This document shows positions 36,875-46,094 of a stretch of 64,000 nucleotides of DNA, piece by piece. The notes under the pieces were generated by a model that saw nothing but the letters and a program-made list of their open reading frames with translations, was not told the DNA's origin and did not search any database. The stretch is from Bacteroidetes bacterium GWF2_38_335. Its GTDB lineage: Bacteria > Bacteroidota > Bacteroidia > Bacteroidales > GWF2-38-335. The DNA lies in assembly GCA_001769535.1 (NCBI GenBank), contig MEOH01000012.1:86791-150790 (forward strand), written 5' to 3'. How positions within the stretch are numbered: the stretch's first letter is position 1; each line of letters begins with the position of its first letter. Position numbers and translations under genes: made by a program.

Positions 36875-39800
36875 ATGACAATTCAGAGTAAGCTTGTATT
36901 ATATCTTTTGGTATTATTTTACCCTGTTATTGCTGTGTCTCAGTATTCTGAAACATACAGTTGTTCTGGTGGTTTGTTAGGGGTAGTATTGGATTATGAT
37001 CAGCAGACCTGTACATCACAATGCAATGGCAATTACCAGATTAATGTGACGACCGGTGTTGGTCCATATACTTTTTCTGTGACCGGACCTTCATATACAA
37101 GCACTTTGAATGTTGATTCAAATCTTTGTCCGGGGAATTATTCAGTCACCGTTACGGATATTGGACAGGGAATAAACTGTGTGCACAGCTTCGAGGTTTT
37201 GGAACTTAGTCCGATTGAATATACGGTTTCAGTGACAAATACTTCTTTTGCGGGCTTGTGTGATGGATCTGCCGAAATTACTTTGACCGGAGGAGTTCCC
37301 CCTTATTACTATCAGTGGTATGATTCAGATACCATCCCCATTCCCGGTGAAACTGCAAATGTTATTGATGATTTATGCGCAGGTACTTATTTTGTCCAGT
37401 ATTGGGACCATACGCCACCATGTGGCTGGGGAACGGGTGGTTGCGGAACAGCAGGATCGGGGCTGAATGTTGTTGCGGTTACGGTTATGGATCCACTGGA
37501 GATATCGGTAATGGCTTATCCGGAAACTTGTCCGGGAAATTGTACAGGTTCTTTAAACATAACAGTTACAGGAGGTTCGGGAAATTATTCTTATAATATT
37601 TCTGTTAATGAATATACATACGGTACCCATGCACATGCATATGCTAATAATCTTTGCTATGGTGGATTCACATTAGTTGTTACAGATGATGCAGGCCATT
37701 CTGCCAGTCAATGGGTAGAAATTTATTTAGTTGGCATTGGCTGGTGTGTTCCTGTTATCCACAATGAAACTTGCCAGGGTGACTGTAATGGTTCCGTATC
37801 ATTTAATACATTTTATGGTGGCCCAGCACCTGATTCTTTTAGTAAGAACGGAGGAATTACCTGGCAAACATCAAATACATTTACAGGTTTATGCCCTGGA
37901 AATTATTATTTTGTAAGTCGTATGACAGGGTATAATCCGAATTGTATATTTCCTTTGGGAAATTATTCAATTCAACCGGGAGCAAGTAATTCCACTAGCA
38001 CAAATTTTATTACCGCATGTGATTCATACACATGGCTTAACGGACAAACATACACGGCAAACAACAGCACAGCGACATATACAATCAATAATGCAGCGGG
38101 GTGTGATTCGGTTATTACATTGAATTTGACAATCAACCACAGTTCTGACATTGATACTTTTGCAACAGCGTGCGACAATTTTACGTGGTACGGAAACAAC
38201 TATACAGCATCTGGAAACTATACAAAGTCATTTATCAATTCTCATGGATGTGACAGTACAAAAACACTTCATCTTGAAATAAACAGCAATGCTGGAGTCG
38301 AAATGGTTTCTGCTTGTGATTCCTATACCTGGATTGACGGAATTACCTACTTTGATAATAACAATGTGGCAACTTATACGTTGACAAACGTTGCCGGATG
38401 TGATTCTGTTGTAACCTTAAACCTTACCATGAATCATAGTTCCCCGGGAAATATTTCAGTTACTGCCTGCGACAATTTTGAGTGGTATGGAAATGTTTAT
38501 TCCACATCGGGTACTTATTTTAAAAACCTGAATACAGTAAACGGTTGTGACAGTTTGGTTACCTTAAATCTGGTAATAAATAATTCTTACAACTCAGATA
38601 CTTTAGCAACAGCCTGTGATACGTTTATCTGGTACGGAACAACCTATACTTTATCTGGAATGCCAACGTACGGATATAATACAGAAAACGGATGTGACAG
38701 CATCATTACATTGAATTTATCAATTGAAAACAGCAATTATCTGGGAGAGGATGTCTGGGCTTGTGAAACTTTTACATGGATAGATGGAATAACTTATACA
38801 CAGGATACAACTGTAAGTCTTTATTATACAAACTCAGTGGGATGCGACTCGGTACATACCATGCATCTGGATATTTTACAAAATTCCCAAACCGCGATGT
38901 CGGCTACTGTCTGCGACAACTTTCAATGGTTTGGATCTGATTATACTTCATCCGGCACCTATTTTCATACCCTGACTGCAGAAAACGGCTGTGATAGTTT
39001 GTTAACCTTAAACCTGACAATAGTTAATTCGTCCAATACCGATACTACTGCAACAGCATGCGATCTTTTTACCTGGTACGGAACCACTTATTCAATGTCG
39101 GGGATGCCAACCCATGTCTATACTGCTGAAAACGGATGCGACAGCATTATAACCTTGAATTTATCGGTTTTTCACAGCAGCAATGTGGGTGATTATGTTT
39201 GGGCTTGCGATACATTTACCTGGATAAATGGCGCAACCTATTACCAGGATACATCTGTCAGTCTGTATTTAACCAGCGTGAACGGATGTGACTCGGTTTA
39301 TTCCTTGTATCTTGATATTTTGCACAGTTCAATAATTGATACCACAGCTACTTCCTGTGACAGTTTTGAATGGAATGGAAACACATATTTCACTTCAGGA
39401 AGTTATCCCCAGTCTTTTATTAATGAAGAAGGGTGTAATAGCATTATCACGCTTGATTTGACAGTTAACAACATAAATACCAATATCCTTGTAGGAGAAA
39501 ATGAATTAACGGCAGAGACAGCATTTGCCCAGTATCAATGGCTTAGTTGTGACGATAATTTTTCAATAATTCCATACCAGACAGAACAATCAATCAATAT
39601 TGATTCAAGTGGTAATTATGCCGTAGAAATAACTGAAAACGGTTGTGTTGATACCTCATCATGTGTATATGTAATTGGTGTGGGGACACCCGAATTAATT
39701 CAAAAAAATAATATCACTGTTTTTCCAAACCCAACAAAGGGAGTCTTTTATATAATTACCGACCATATCTGTGAGGATGTAATAATAAATATTTATTCAG

Positions 39801-39940
39801 TTGACCATAAATTGGTTCAGACTGAAAATCATAAACATAAACAACAGATTCCTGTTGAATTGATAGGAAATATCGGACTGTATTTTGTTGAAATAATGAC
39901 AGATGGTGAAAAAACAATCTTTAAGATATTGAAACAATAA
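36875..39940 (+). CDS. Large secreted repeat protein, SprB-like and T9SS sorted
   Basis: A 1021-residue exported protein with signal MTIQSKLVLYLLVLFYPVIA. Residues ~30-365 hold four SprB-like repeats (CxGxCxGS...ITGG-PYxYxW; e.g. ETCPGNCTGSLNITVTGGSG). Residues ~380-865 hold ten ~45-residue repeats, each opening C(D/E)xFxWxGxxY and closing GCDS(V/I)xTLxL. Two sub-types partly alternate: WIDGITY-like and WYGNxY-like. A T9SS type A tail (FPNPTKG) ends it. An adhesin or gliding-related surface role is inferred. Cysteines are regularly paired, so disulfides are likely. Confidence 0.8.
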   Translation: MTIQSKLVLYLLVLFYPVIAVSQYSETYSCSGGLLGVVLDYDQQTCTSQCNGNYQINVTTGVGPYTFSVTGPSYTSTLNVDSNLCPGNYSVTVTDIGQGINCVHSFEVLELSPIEYTVSVTNTSFAGLCDGSAEITLTGGVPPYYYQWYDSDTIPIPGETANVIDDLCAGTYFVQYWDHTPPCGWGTGGCGTAGSGLNVVAVTVMDPLEISVMAYPETCPGNCTGSLNITVTGGSGNYSYNISVNEYTYGTHAHAYANNLCYGGFTLVVTDDAGHSASQWVEIYLVGIGWCVPVIHNETCQGDCNGSVSFNTFYGGPAPDSFSKNGGITWQTSNTFTGLCPGNYYFVSRMTGYNPNCIFPLGNYSIQPGASNSTSTNFITACDSYTWLNGQTYTANNSTATYTINNAAGCDSVITLNLTINHSSDIDTFATACDNFTWYGNNYTASGNYTKSFINSHGCDSTKTLHLEINSNAGVEMVSACDSYTWIDGITYFDNNNVATYTLTNVAGCDSVVTLNLTMNHSSPGNISVTACDNFEWYGNVYSTSGTYFKNLNTVNGCDSLVTLNLVINNSYNSDTLATACDTFIWYGTTYTLSGMPTYGYNTENGCDSIITLNLSIENSNYLGEDVWACETFTWIDGITYTQDTTVSLYYTNSVGCDSVHTMHLDILQNSQTAMSATVCDNFQWFGSDYTSSGTYFHTLTAENGCDSLLTLNLTIVNSSNTDTTATACDLFTWYGTTYSMSGMPTHVYTAENGCDSIITLNLSVFHSSNVGDYVWACDTFTWINGATYYQDTSVSLYLTSVNGCDSVYSLYLDILHSSIIDTTATSCDSFEWNGNTYFTSGSYPQSFINEEGCNSIITLDLTVNNINTNILVGENELTAETAFAQYQWLSCDDNFSIIPYQTEQSINIDSSGNYAVEITENGCVDTSSCVYVIGVGTPELIQKNNITVFPNPTKGVFYIITDHICEDVIINIYSVDHKLVQTENHKHKQQIPVELIGNIGLYFVEIMTDGEKTIFKILKQ

Positions 39941-39954
39941 GATTGTTTGTCCCA

Positions 39955-40311
39955 TCAAATATTTTGTGATTTCATTTCCGACAATATAACAGTATCCTCC
40001 CCCGAAAACATAAAGCCTTTGTCATAGCAGACAAACTGGGTTTTTCCTTTTTTTGTCTGGATGCCTGTGTGAAAGCAAAAGTTAAATCCCATGCGTTCCA
40101 GCTCGGTTTTTTTGATTTTTTTTCTTTTGCCGGCTGCAATTCCGGTCAGAATGGAATGGTTTTTCTTCAGGATTTTGTTGGTTTCCTTAATACACAGGTT
40201 TTCACATTGGTTTTTCCTGTTGTTGAATATGTTTCTGCAAAAGTCGGTGCAGAATTTCTTGTCGGTACGCCCAAGAACGGGTTCATTACAATTTAAACAA
40301 AGTCTTGACAT
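39955..40311 (-). CDS. Small zinc-ribbon-like protein
   Basis: A 118-residue protein whose start carries CLNCNEPVLGRTDKKFCTDF then C, a four-cysteine zinc-ribbon of the CxxC...C-x3-C type, followed by a basic segment and a GMNFCFHTG-like end (MGFNFCFHTG). The pattern is conserved in Bacteroidota in my memory; function unknown. It converges with the repeat protein. Confidence 0.65.
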   Translation of the reverse strand: MSRLCLNCNEPVLGRTDKKFCTDFCRNIFNNRKNQCENLCIKETNKILKKNHSILTGIAAGKRKKIKKTELERMGFNFCFHTGIQTKKGKTQFVCYDKGFMFSGEDTVILSEMKSQNI

Positions 40312-40506
40312 AATAATCGTATTTAATAATTATGTAAAAGTAAAAATAAATTTTCTAAAAATAAAATATTTTGATAAATAATATTATATCTACTTATATT
40401 CAATTATTTCCGACAATAAATAATTAAATTATTAAACAAAATTATATGTTTATTTATTTCGCTATCGTTAAATATAAAAAATTATGTATTAATAAACATC
40501 AGTATC

Positions 40507-40845
40507 ATGAACAATTTAAGAAACAGAGTACAGATCATCGGGCATCTGGGTCAGGATCCCGAAATAAAAAAAATTGAAGGAAAAGGCACACTGGCAAAAA
40601 TGAACATTGCTACCAATGATTCATACAAGGGAAGCGACGGAAAAACTGTTAAAGAAACCCAGTGGCATAATGTAACTGCCTGGGGAAAAACAGCCGATTT
40701 GGTTGAAAAATACCTGAAAAAGGGCAATGAAGTTGCCATAGAAGGCAAATTGTCAAATCGTACTTATGAGGATAAAGAAGGGGTGAAAAAGTATGTGACT
40801 GAAATAATTGTAAATGAAATCCTATTCTTAAAAGGCGGCAAATAA
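40507..40845 (+). CDS. ssb: Single-stranded DNA-binding protein
   Basis: A 112-residue OB-fold protein (NLRNRVQIIGHLGQDPEIKK, TQWHNVTAWGKTADLVEKYL, GNEVAIEGKLSNRTYEDKEG). It covers the OB-fold only and lacks the acidic C-terminal tail used for partner binding, so it is probably a second, short SSB rather than the main replicative one. It has its own terminator. Confidence 0.9.
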   Translation: MNNLRNRVQIIGHLGQDPEIKKIEGKGTLAKMNIATNDSYKGSDGKTVKETQWHNVTAWGKTADLVEKYLKKGNEVAIEGKLSNRTYEDKEGVKKYVTEIIVNEILFLKGGK

Positions 40846-40878
40846 CCGGTTTCACCGGCAGGTTTGCGATACAGGAGA

Positions 40879-40902
40879 AGCACCGGAGACGGTGCTTTTT
40901 TC
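40879..40902 (+). terminator. Intrinsic terminator of ssb
   Basis: AGCACCG-GAGA-CGGTGCT followed by TTTTT, 34 bases after the ssb stop. Confidence 0.85.
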
Positions 40903-41002
40903 GTATGCCGGGTGAAGTATCCCGGGAACCCCCCGGATTGAAATCCGGGGTTATGGCTGGGCAACTCCGCCGGAGTTGGTTTAATCAATGATATTAGAAA
41001 AT

Positions 41003-41046
41003 GGACTTCGAACTTCCGACTTCCGACTTCGGACTTCGGACTTCCC
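41003..41046. repeat. ACTTCCG/ACTTCGG tandem heptamer repeat
   Basis: Six tandem 7-base units (ACTTCGA, ACTTCCG, ACTTCCG, ACTTCGG, ACTTCGG, ACTTCCC) lie about 50 bases before the glycosyltransferase. Confidence 0.8.
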
Positions 41047-41095
41047 CAAAAATATTTCAAACATTTCCCGTATATTTGATGCGTAAAATTGAAAA

Positions 41096-42202
41096 ATGAA
41101 AATTGTTCAAACCTGCCAGACTAAAAGCTGGGGCGGACTGGAAATGCAAACGGTTATTATTTCGCGGGCTTTAAAAAACTGCGGACATGAGGTGGTTATT
41201 CTTTGCGCTCCCGACTCTGCTATTGAAAAGGAAGCATCTTCTTTAGGTATCACGGTAGCACCACTTTTTACATCCAAAATCAACAGGTATTTCAAAATAA
41301 GTTCATTTTTCAGAAAATTCAGACCTGATATCATTCACAGCCACCTTTCGCATGACCTTGGAGTTGTTGTTCCCGCTTTGTTTATTGCCCATTTGAAAAC
41401 ACCGCTCATCCTCACAAAACGTATGGGCAGTGATGTGAAAAAAAAGGACCTGATTCACCGATTTTTGTATAACCGGGTTAACCTTGTCTATACTATTTCA
41501 AATTATATTCGCACAAGTGTTTTGGAAACCTGTCCGGTTAAAGAAACCAAAGTAAAGCTTTTGCTTAATGCCATTGATCTGGATAAATACCATCCTGAAA
41601 AATTTAATCAGGTCGAACAGCGAAAAAAGTATCAAATTCCTCTGGACAAAACTGTTGTTGGGTTTATTGGCCGCCTTTCCTGGGCAAAAGGAATCAGGGA
41701 GCTTATTGAGGCTGCCGGAACACTTTCTGAAAAATATCCCGACTTATTTTTTGTTTTTACGGGCAAAGCGACTTACACCCAAGAATATATGGAGCAGGAG
41801 ACCAGAGAATTGGCTCAAAAATGTCTTGTGAAAGCCAATTATATCTTTACGGGTTTTGAAGCCAACGTTTCTGAAATTCTTCCGGCATTTGACATTCTCG
41901 CTTTTCCATCTTACAAGGAATCCTTTGGAAACGTGGTTCTTGAGGCTATGGCAATGAAAGTGCCGGTGGCAGCATCCGGAAGTGGAGGAGTGCCGGATAT
42001 GATTACCCACCTTGAAACCGGACTGCTTTTTGAACCCCGGAATGCCGACAGTCTGGCCAATTCATTAAAACTCCTAGTCGATGACCCATCCCTCAGGGAA
42101 AAAATCAGAACCAACGCCCGAAAACATGTTGAGGAACATTTCAGGTTCGAAAATTACATTGCTACCCTTGAATCCGACTACAGGACTCTTTCCCAAAAAT
42201 AA
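41096..42202 (+). CDS. Family 4 glycosyltransferase
   Basis: A 368-residue GT-B glycosyltransferase. The N-terminal glycine loop is WGGLEMQ, the second domain opens VVGFIGRLSWAKGIRELIEA, and the sugar-nucleotide motif is ESFGNVVLEAMAMKVPVAAS (E-x7-E). No signal or membrane helix; it acts on the cytoplasmic face of envelope glycan synthesis. Donor and acceptor unknown. Confidence 0.9.
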   Translation: MKIVQTCQTKSWGGLEMQTVIISRALKNCGHEVVILCAPDSAIEKEASSLGITVAPLFTSKINRYFKISSFFRKFRPDIIHSHLSHDLGVVVPALFIAHLKTPLILTKRMGSDVKKKDLIHRFLYNRVNLVYTISNYIRTSVLETCPVKETKVKLLLNAIDLDKYHPEKFNQVEQRKKYQIPLDKTVVGFIGRLSWAKGIRELIEAAGTLSEKYPDLFFVFTGKATYTQEYMEQETRELAQKCLVKANYIFTGFEANVSEILPAFDILAFPSYKESFGNVVLEAMAMKVPVAASGSGGVPDMITHLETGLLFEPRNADSLANSLKLLVDDPSLREKIRTNARKHVEEHFRFENYIATLESDYRTLSQK

Positions 42203-42378
42203 CAAGGCCGTTTAATTTATGCAACAGAGGGCACTTTATAAACTTTAACTGTTTATTAAGCTATTTGAGTAACTTTTTTGCAATTAATTCGTCCTAATTT
42301 TTTAATTTTATGCGGATAATTCCGATTGTTATTTTTTAAAAACTGTATTTTTAGAATAAATTGAAAAACCCGATCTGT

Positions 42379-45255
42379 ATGAAAAAATCATTGTTCTTCT
42401 CCCTGATTCTGATCCTTTTTGCAGGATTGCACCTGTCGTTTGCCCAGACAAATCTTGAAGCCAAGAAACTTGTGCTTGAAAACGGACTGACAGTTTACCT
42501 GAGTGAAGATCATTCGAAACCTGAAGTGTTTGGCGCAGTGATGGTAAAAGCCGGAGGAAAAAACGACCCCGCTGATGCCACAGGTATGGCGCATTATCAG
42601 GAGCATATGCTTTTTAAAGGAACCCAGCAGTTGGGAACAACCGACTGGGAAAAAGAAAAAGTTCATATCGATAAAATTTTCGAATTGTATGACGTTTTGG
42701 GTAAAACCACTGATGAGGAAAAAAGAAAGGAAATTCAGAAAGAAATCAATGATGAGTCAATTAAAGCTCAGGAATTAGCTATTCCAAATGAATTGAGCAA
42801 CCTGATTAAATCTTTGGGTGGAACCAACCTCAATGCCGGAACGGGTCCGGATAACACTGTTTATTACAATTCTTTTCCGCCAAGCCAGATGGAAAGATGG
42901 CTCGATCTTTATTCGCACAGGTTCATGGATCCGGTTTTCAGGTCATTCCAGGCCGAACTGGAGGTGGTGTATGAAGAGAAAAATATGTATGAAGACATCT
43001 TTTTCTTTCCGCTGCTGGAGAAATTCAACAAATCATTTTTTAAGAACCATCCTTACGGTCAGCAACCCCTGGTAGGCACCATGGATCATCTTAAAAACCC
43101 CTCGCTTACCAAGATGTTTGAATTTTTCAGGACTTATTATGTAGCCAATAATATGGCTCTTGTAATTGTTGGAGATTTTGAAACTGAAAATGTAATCCCT
43201 CTTATTGAGAAAAAATTTGGTGCTTGGAGACATGGAAAAGTTCCCGAAAACAAAGTTTATAATGAAGATGCTTTTAAAGGCCGCGAACTGGTTGAGGCAA
43301 ACATGAGTCCTATTAAACTGGGTGTTTTGGGCTTCCGCACAGTTCCTTCAGGGCATCCCGATGAATATCTTCTGAAAATCTGCAACAGCATTCTTTCTAA
43401 TCAAAATCAGACCGGCTTGCTCGATAAGCTTACCCTTGACAATAAAATTATGGCTGCCCAGGTATTCAGCATGCCTTACCTTGACCATGGAGCAACTATG
43501 TTCCTTTTTATTCCCAAGATTCTGGGCCAAAAACTCGAAGAAGGAGAACAGCTTATGTTGGCTGAAATTGAAAAACTCAAAAAAGGTGAGTTTGACAATT
43601 GGATGGTTGAGGCATTTAAAAATGATTTGTACATGGAACACCAGAAAATGCTTGAAAGTGCAGAAGGGAAAGCACTTGCCATTGCCGAAATGTTTGTCAT
43701 GGGAAAAGATGTGGATTATCTGAATTCTATTCCCGAAGAAATCAAAAAGATCAAAAAAGAAGATGTTATTGCCGCAGCAAATAAGTATTTTGGACCTAAC
43801 TATCTGGCATTTTTCTCAAAAATGGGATTTCCAAAAAAGAACAAAATCGAAAAACCCGGATATAAACCCATTGTTTCCAATACTGAAGCAAAATCAAAAT
43901 ATGCCCAGAGGTTCGAGACAATACCTGTCGGCAAACCAAAGGAAAAATTCATCAACTTCAACAAAGACGTTACTTTTATTAGTCTGAGTGAAGGCGATGT
44001 TTACTATACCAAAAATCCGGCTAACGACATTTACTCCATCACCTTGAAATTTGGTGTGGGAGATGAAAAAATGCCCATATTGAAATATGCTGCAAATATG
44101 ATGAACATGGCAGGTACCGAAAAGCGCACGGTTAACGAATTGAAAACAGAATTCAACAAGCTGGGTTGCAGTTATAGTATTTACAGTGATGACAGTTATC
44201 TGTACATTCAGATGGAAGGAATGGAACTATATTTCAGCAGAGCAATTGAGTTAATGAAGGAGTTGATTGACTATCCGGCTCTCGATCCAAAAAAACTGGA
44301 AAACCTGTTGGAGGAAGAAAAAACCGCACGAAAAATGGAAAATGCCGAGCCCGACGGAGTTGCCGGTGCTCTGCTTGATTATGTCCTTTACAAAAACAAA
44401 TCGGGATATATCGATCGACTGACGCTTGATGAAATCAAGGAATTAAAAGCCGATTCACTGGTAAGCGCTTTTAAAATGGCAACAAAATATCAGGCCGAGG
44501 CACATTGTGTCAGCAGCATGGGTGATGAAACCCTGATCAAGAAAATGGCCGAGCTGCTGGCCACAAAAAACAAACGGATTCCCTCTGAATCGCCTTTTTA
44601 CAAACCTGTTCAAAAGTACCAGGAAAACACCGTGTATTTTGTAAATAAAAAGAAAGCCCTGCAAAGCAAGATATACTTCTTTGCGAACGGAAGTGCTTTC
44701 AATAAAGAGGACATGCCGCAGATTGAAGCGTTTAATCTGTATTTTGGCGGTGATTTTTCGGGACTTGTATTGCAGGAAGTCAGGGAATACCGTTCGCTTG
44801 CTTATGGAGCCGGGGCCAATTTTAGCATTCCTGATATAAAAGGAAAACCATATAATTTCATAGGATATGTTGGAACTCAGGCCGACAAAACACTCGAAGC
44901 GCTCGAGGTTTTTGATCAGCTAATCAGGGATATGCCAAAGAAAAAGGAAAGACAGGATATGATTTTTGATTATCTGAAGCAGGCTGCACTCACCTCACAG
45001 CCACATTTCAGAAATCTGAGCCAAAGAATTGCCGATTGGAAACAGCTGGGATATGATACTGATCCTGAAAAGTATAATTATAAAAGATATAACGAAATGA
45101 CTTTTGAGGAAATAATCAAATTTTACGAAATTAACCTGAAGAAAGCTCCGGTGGTAGTTATTATTGTTGGAAACAAAAAGAAAATTGACATGGATGGGCT
45201 TCAGAAATATGGTAAATTTATTGAAGTCAAAGAAAAGGCGTTATTTAAAAATTAA
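42379..45255 (+). CDS. Exported M16 (insulinase-type) zinc peptidase
   Basis: A 958-residue protein from ATG 42379, which opens a signal peptide ending near LSFAQ; the upstream TTG is rejected. The inverted zinc motif HYQEH gives H72, E75 and H76, with the distal glutamate in EVVYEEKNMYED (~195-205). Two full M16 halves are present, the second without a zinc motif. It is a periplasmic or secreted oligopeptidase. The TetR gene follows 16 bases after its stop. Confidence 0.9.
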   Translation: MKKSLFFSLILILFAGLHLSFAQTNLEAKKLVLENGLTVYLSEDHSKPEVFGAVMVKAGGKNDPADATGMAHYQEHMLFKGTQQLGTTDWEKEKVHIDKIFELYDVLGKTTDEEKRKEIQKEINDESIKAQELAIPNELSNLIKSLGGTNLNAGTGPDNTVYYNSFPPSQMERWLDLYSHRFMDPVFRSFQAELEVVYEEKNMYEDIFFFPLLEKFNKSFFKNHPYGQQPLVGTMDHLKNPSLTKMFEFFRTYYVANNMALVIVGDFETENVIPLIEKKFGAWRHGKVPENKVYNEDAFKGRELVEANMSPIKLGVLGFRTVPSGHPDEYLLKICNSILSNQNQTGLLDKLTLDNKIMAAQVFSMPYLDHGATMFLFIPKILGQKLEEGEQLMLAEIEKLKKGEFDNWMVEAFKNDLYMEHQKMLESAEGKALAIAEMFVMGKDVDYLNSIPEEIKKIKKEDVIAAANKYFGPNYLAFFSKMGFPKKNKIEKPGYKPIVSNTEAKSKYAQRFETIPVGKPKEKFINFNKDVTFISLSEGDVYYTKNPANDIYSITLKFGVGDEKMPILKYAANMMNMAGTEKRTVNELKTEFNKLGCSYSIYSDDSYLYIQMEGMELYFSRAIELMKELIDYPALDPKKLENLLEEEKTARKMENAEPDGVAGALLDYVLYKNKSGYIDRLTLDEIKELKADSLVSAFKMATKYQAEAHCVSSMGDETLIKKMAELLATKNKRIPSESPFYKPVQKYQENTVYFVNKKKALQSKIYFFANGSAFNKEDMPQIEAFNLYFGGDFSGLVLQEVREYRSLAYGAGANFSIPDIKGKPYNFIGYVGTQADKTLEALEVFDQLIRDMPKKKERQDMIFDYLKQAALTSQPHFRNLSQRIADWKQLGYDTDPEKYNYKRYNEMTFEEIIKFYEINLKKAPVVVIIVGNKKKIDMDGLQKYGKFIEVKEKALFKN

Positions 45256-45271
45256 TACGGAGAATTAATAA

Positions 45272-45853
45272 GTGTCGAATAAAGAAGATATCAGGGACGC
45301 AATAATTGATATTGCCGGAGGAATATTCAGTAAATACGGCTACAAAAAAACAACCATGGATGACATTGCCCGCATGGTGGGAAAGGGCAAAAGTTCACTC
45401 TATTATTACTTTAAAAGCAAAGAAGAGGTTTTTGAGGCTGTGGTTGATCGTGAGGCAACCATCTTAAGCCGGGAGCTCAACAAAGTTCTTGAAAAAAATA
45501 TCAGTCCGCAAGACAAGCTCCGCGAATACATAATGGTCAGGCTGCAGGTAATCGAAACCCTGTCCAATATCATGGAGGTTATCAAGAACAAGTACCTTAC
45601 CGAGATAGAGTGTGTGTATGTAATCAGGAAGAAATACGACCAGGATGAGATCAGAATGCTGAGTCAGATTCTGGAAGAAGGCCAGCAGAAAAAGATATTT
45701 GAGATACCCAACACCCGTTTGGCTGCCGAGGGCATACTCACATTCATGAAAGGACTGCAGATACCGCTTTTTATTGACAATTACCTGGCCGAAACAGGTG
45801 AGCGGCTTGATAATATTTTGAAGATGTTGTTTTATGGGATTGTTAGGAAGTGA
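45272..45853 (+). CDS. TetR/AcrR family transcriptional regulator
   Basis: A 193-residue regulator with the N-terminal TetR helix-turn-helix (IAGGIFSKYGYKKTTMDDIA, then KGKSSLYYYFKSKEEVFEAV). The start is GTG with GGAG 11 bases before it. It follows the M16 peptidase in one transcription unit. Confidence 0.9.
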   Translation: MSNKEDIRDAIIDIAGGIFSKYGYKKTTMDDIARMVGKGKSSLYYYFKSKEEVFEAVVDREATILSRELNKVLEKNISPQDKLREYIMVRLQVIETLSNIMEVIKNKYLTEIECVYVIRKKYDQDEIRMLSQILEEGQQKKIFEIPNTRLAAEGILTFMKGLQIPLFIDNYLAETGERLDNILKMLFYGIVRK

Positions 45854-45935
45854 CAAGGTAACAGGGTAACGGGGTGATTGGAGAAATTTGTTTTATAGTG
45901 TCAGGGAATAAATAAATAAAAACAAACATTTTTAT

Positions 45936-45967
45936 TTTGGCAATCTCAATGAAAATCCGTAAAATTG
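45936..45967 (+). promoter_or_regulatory. tRNA promoter
   Basis: TTTG (45936-45939), a 20-base spacer and TAAAATTG (45960-45967; one mismatch to TAnnTTTG), 54 bases before the tRNA. Confidence 0.5.
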
Positions 45968-46020
45968 CAGTCCGAAAAATTTCGGCAAACAAAAGAGGTT
46001 CTTTTTAGAAAAACAATATT

Positions 46021-46094
46021 GGTCCTATAGCTCAGCTGGTTAGAGCACCTGACTCATAATCAGGGGGTCCTTGGTTCAAGCCCGAGTGGGACCA
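46021..46094 (+). tRNA. tRNA with CAT anticodon (Met elongator or Ile2)
   Basis: Acceptor GGTCCTA/TGGGACC, D-arm with GCTCAGCTGGTTAGAGC, anticodon stem CCTGA/TCAGG with loop CTCATAA (anticodon CAT), T-arm CTTGG-TTCAAGC-CCGAG, discriminator A. Elongator Met and lysidine-modified Ile2 cannot be separated by eye. It marks the edge between core genes and the accessory region to the right. Confidence 0.9.

Noticed and set aside
41003..41046. CRISPR-like array
   Set aside because: Units are 7 bases, adjacent and without spacers; a simple tandem repeat.
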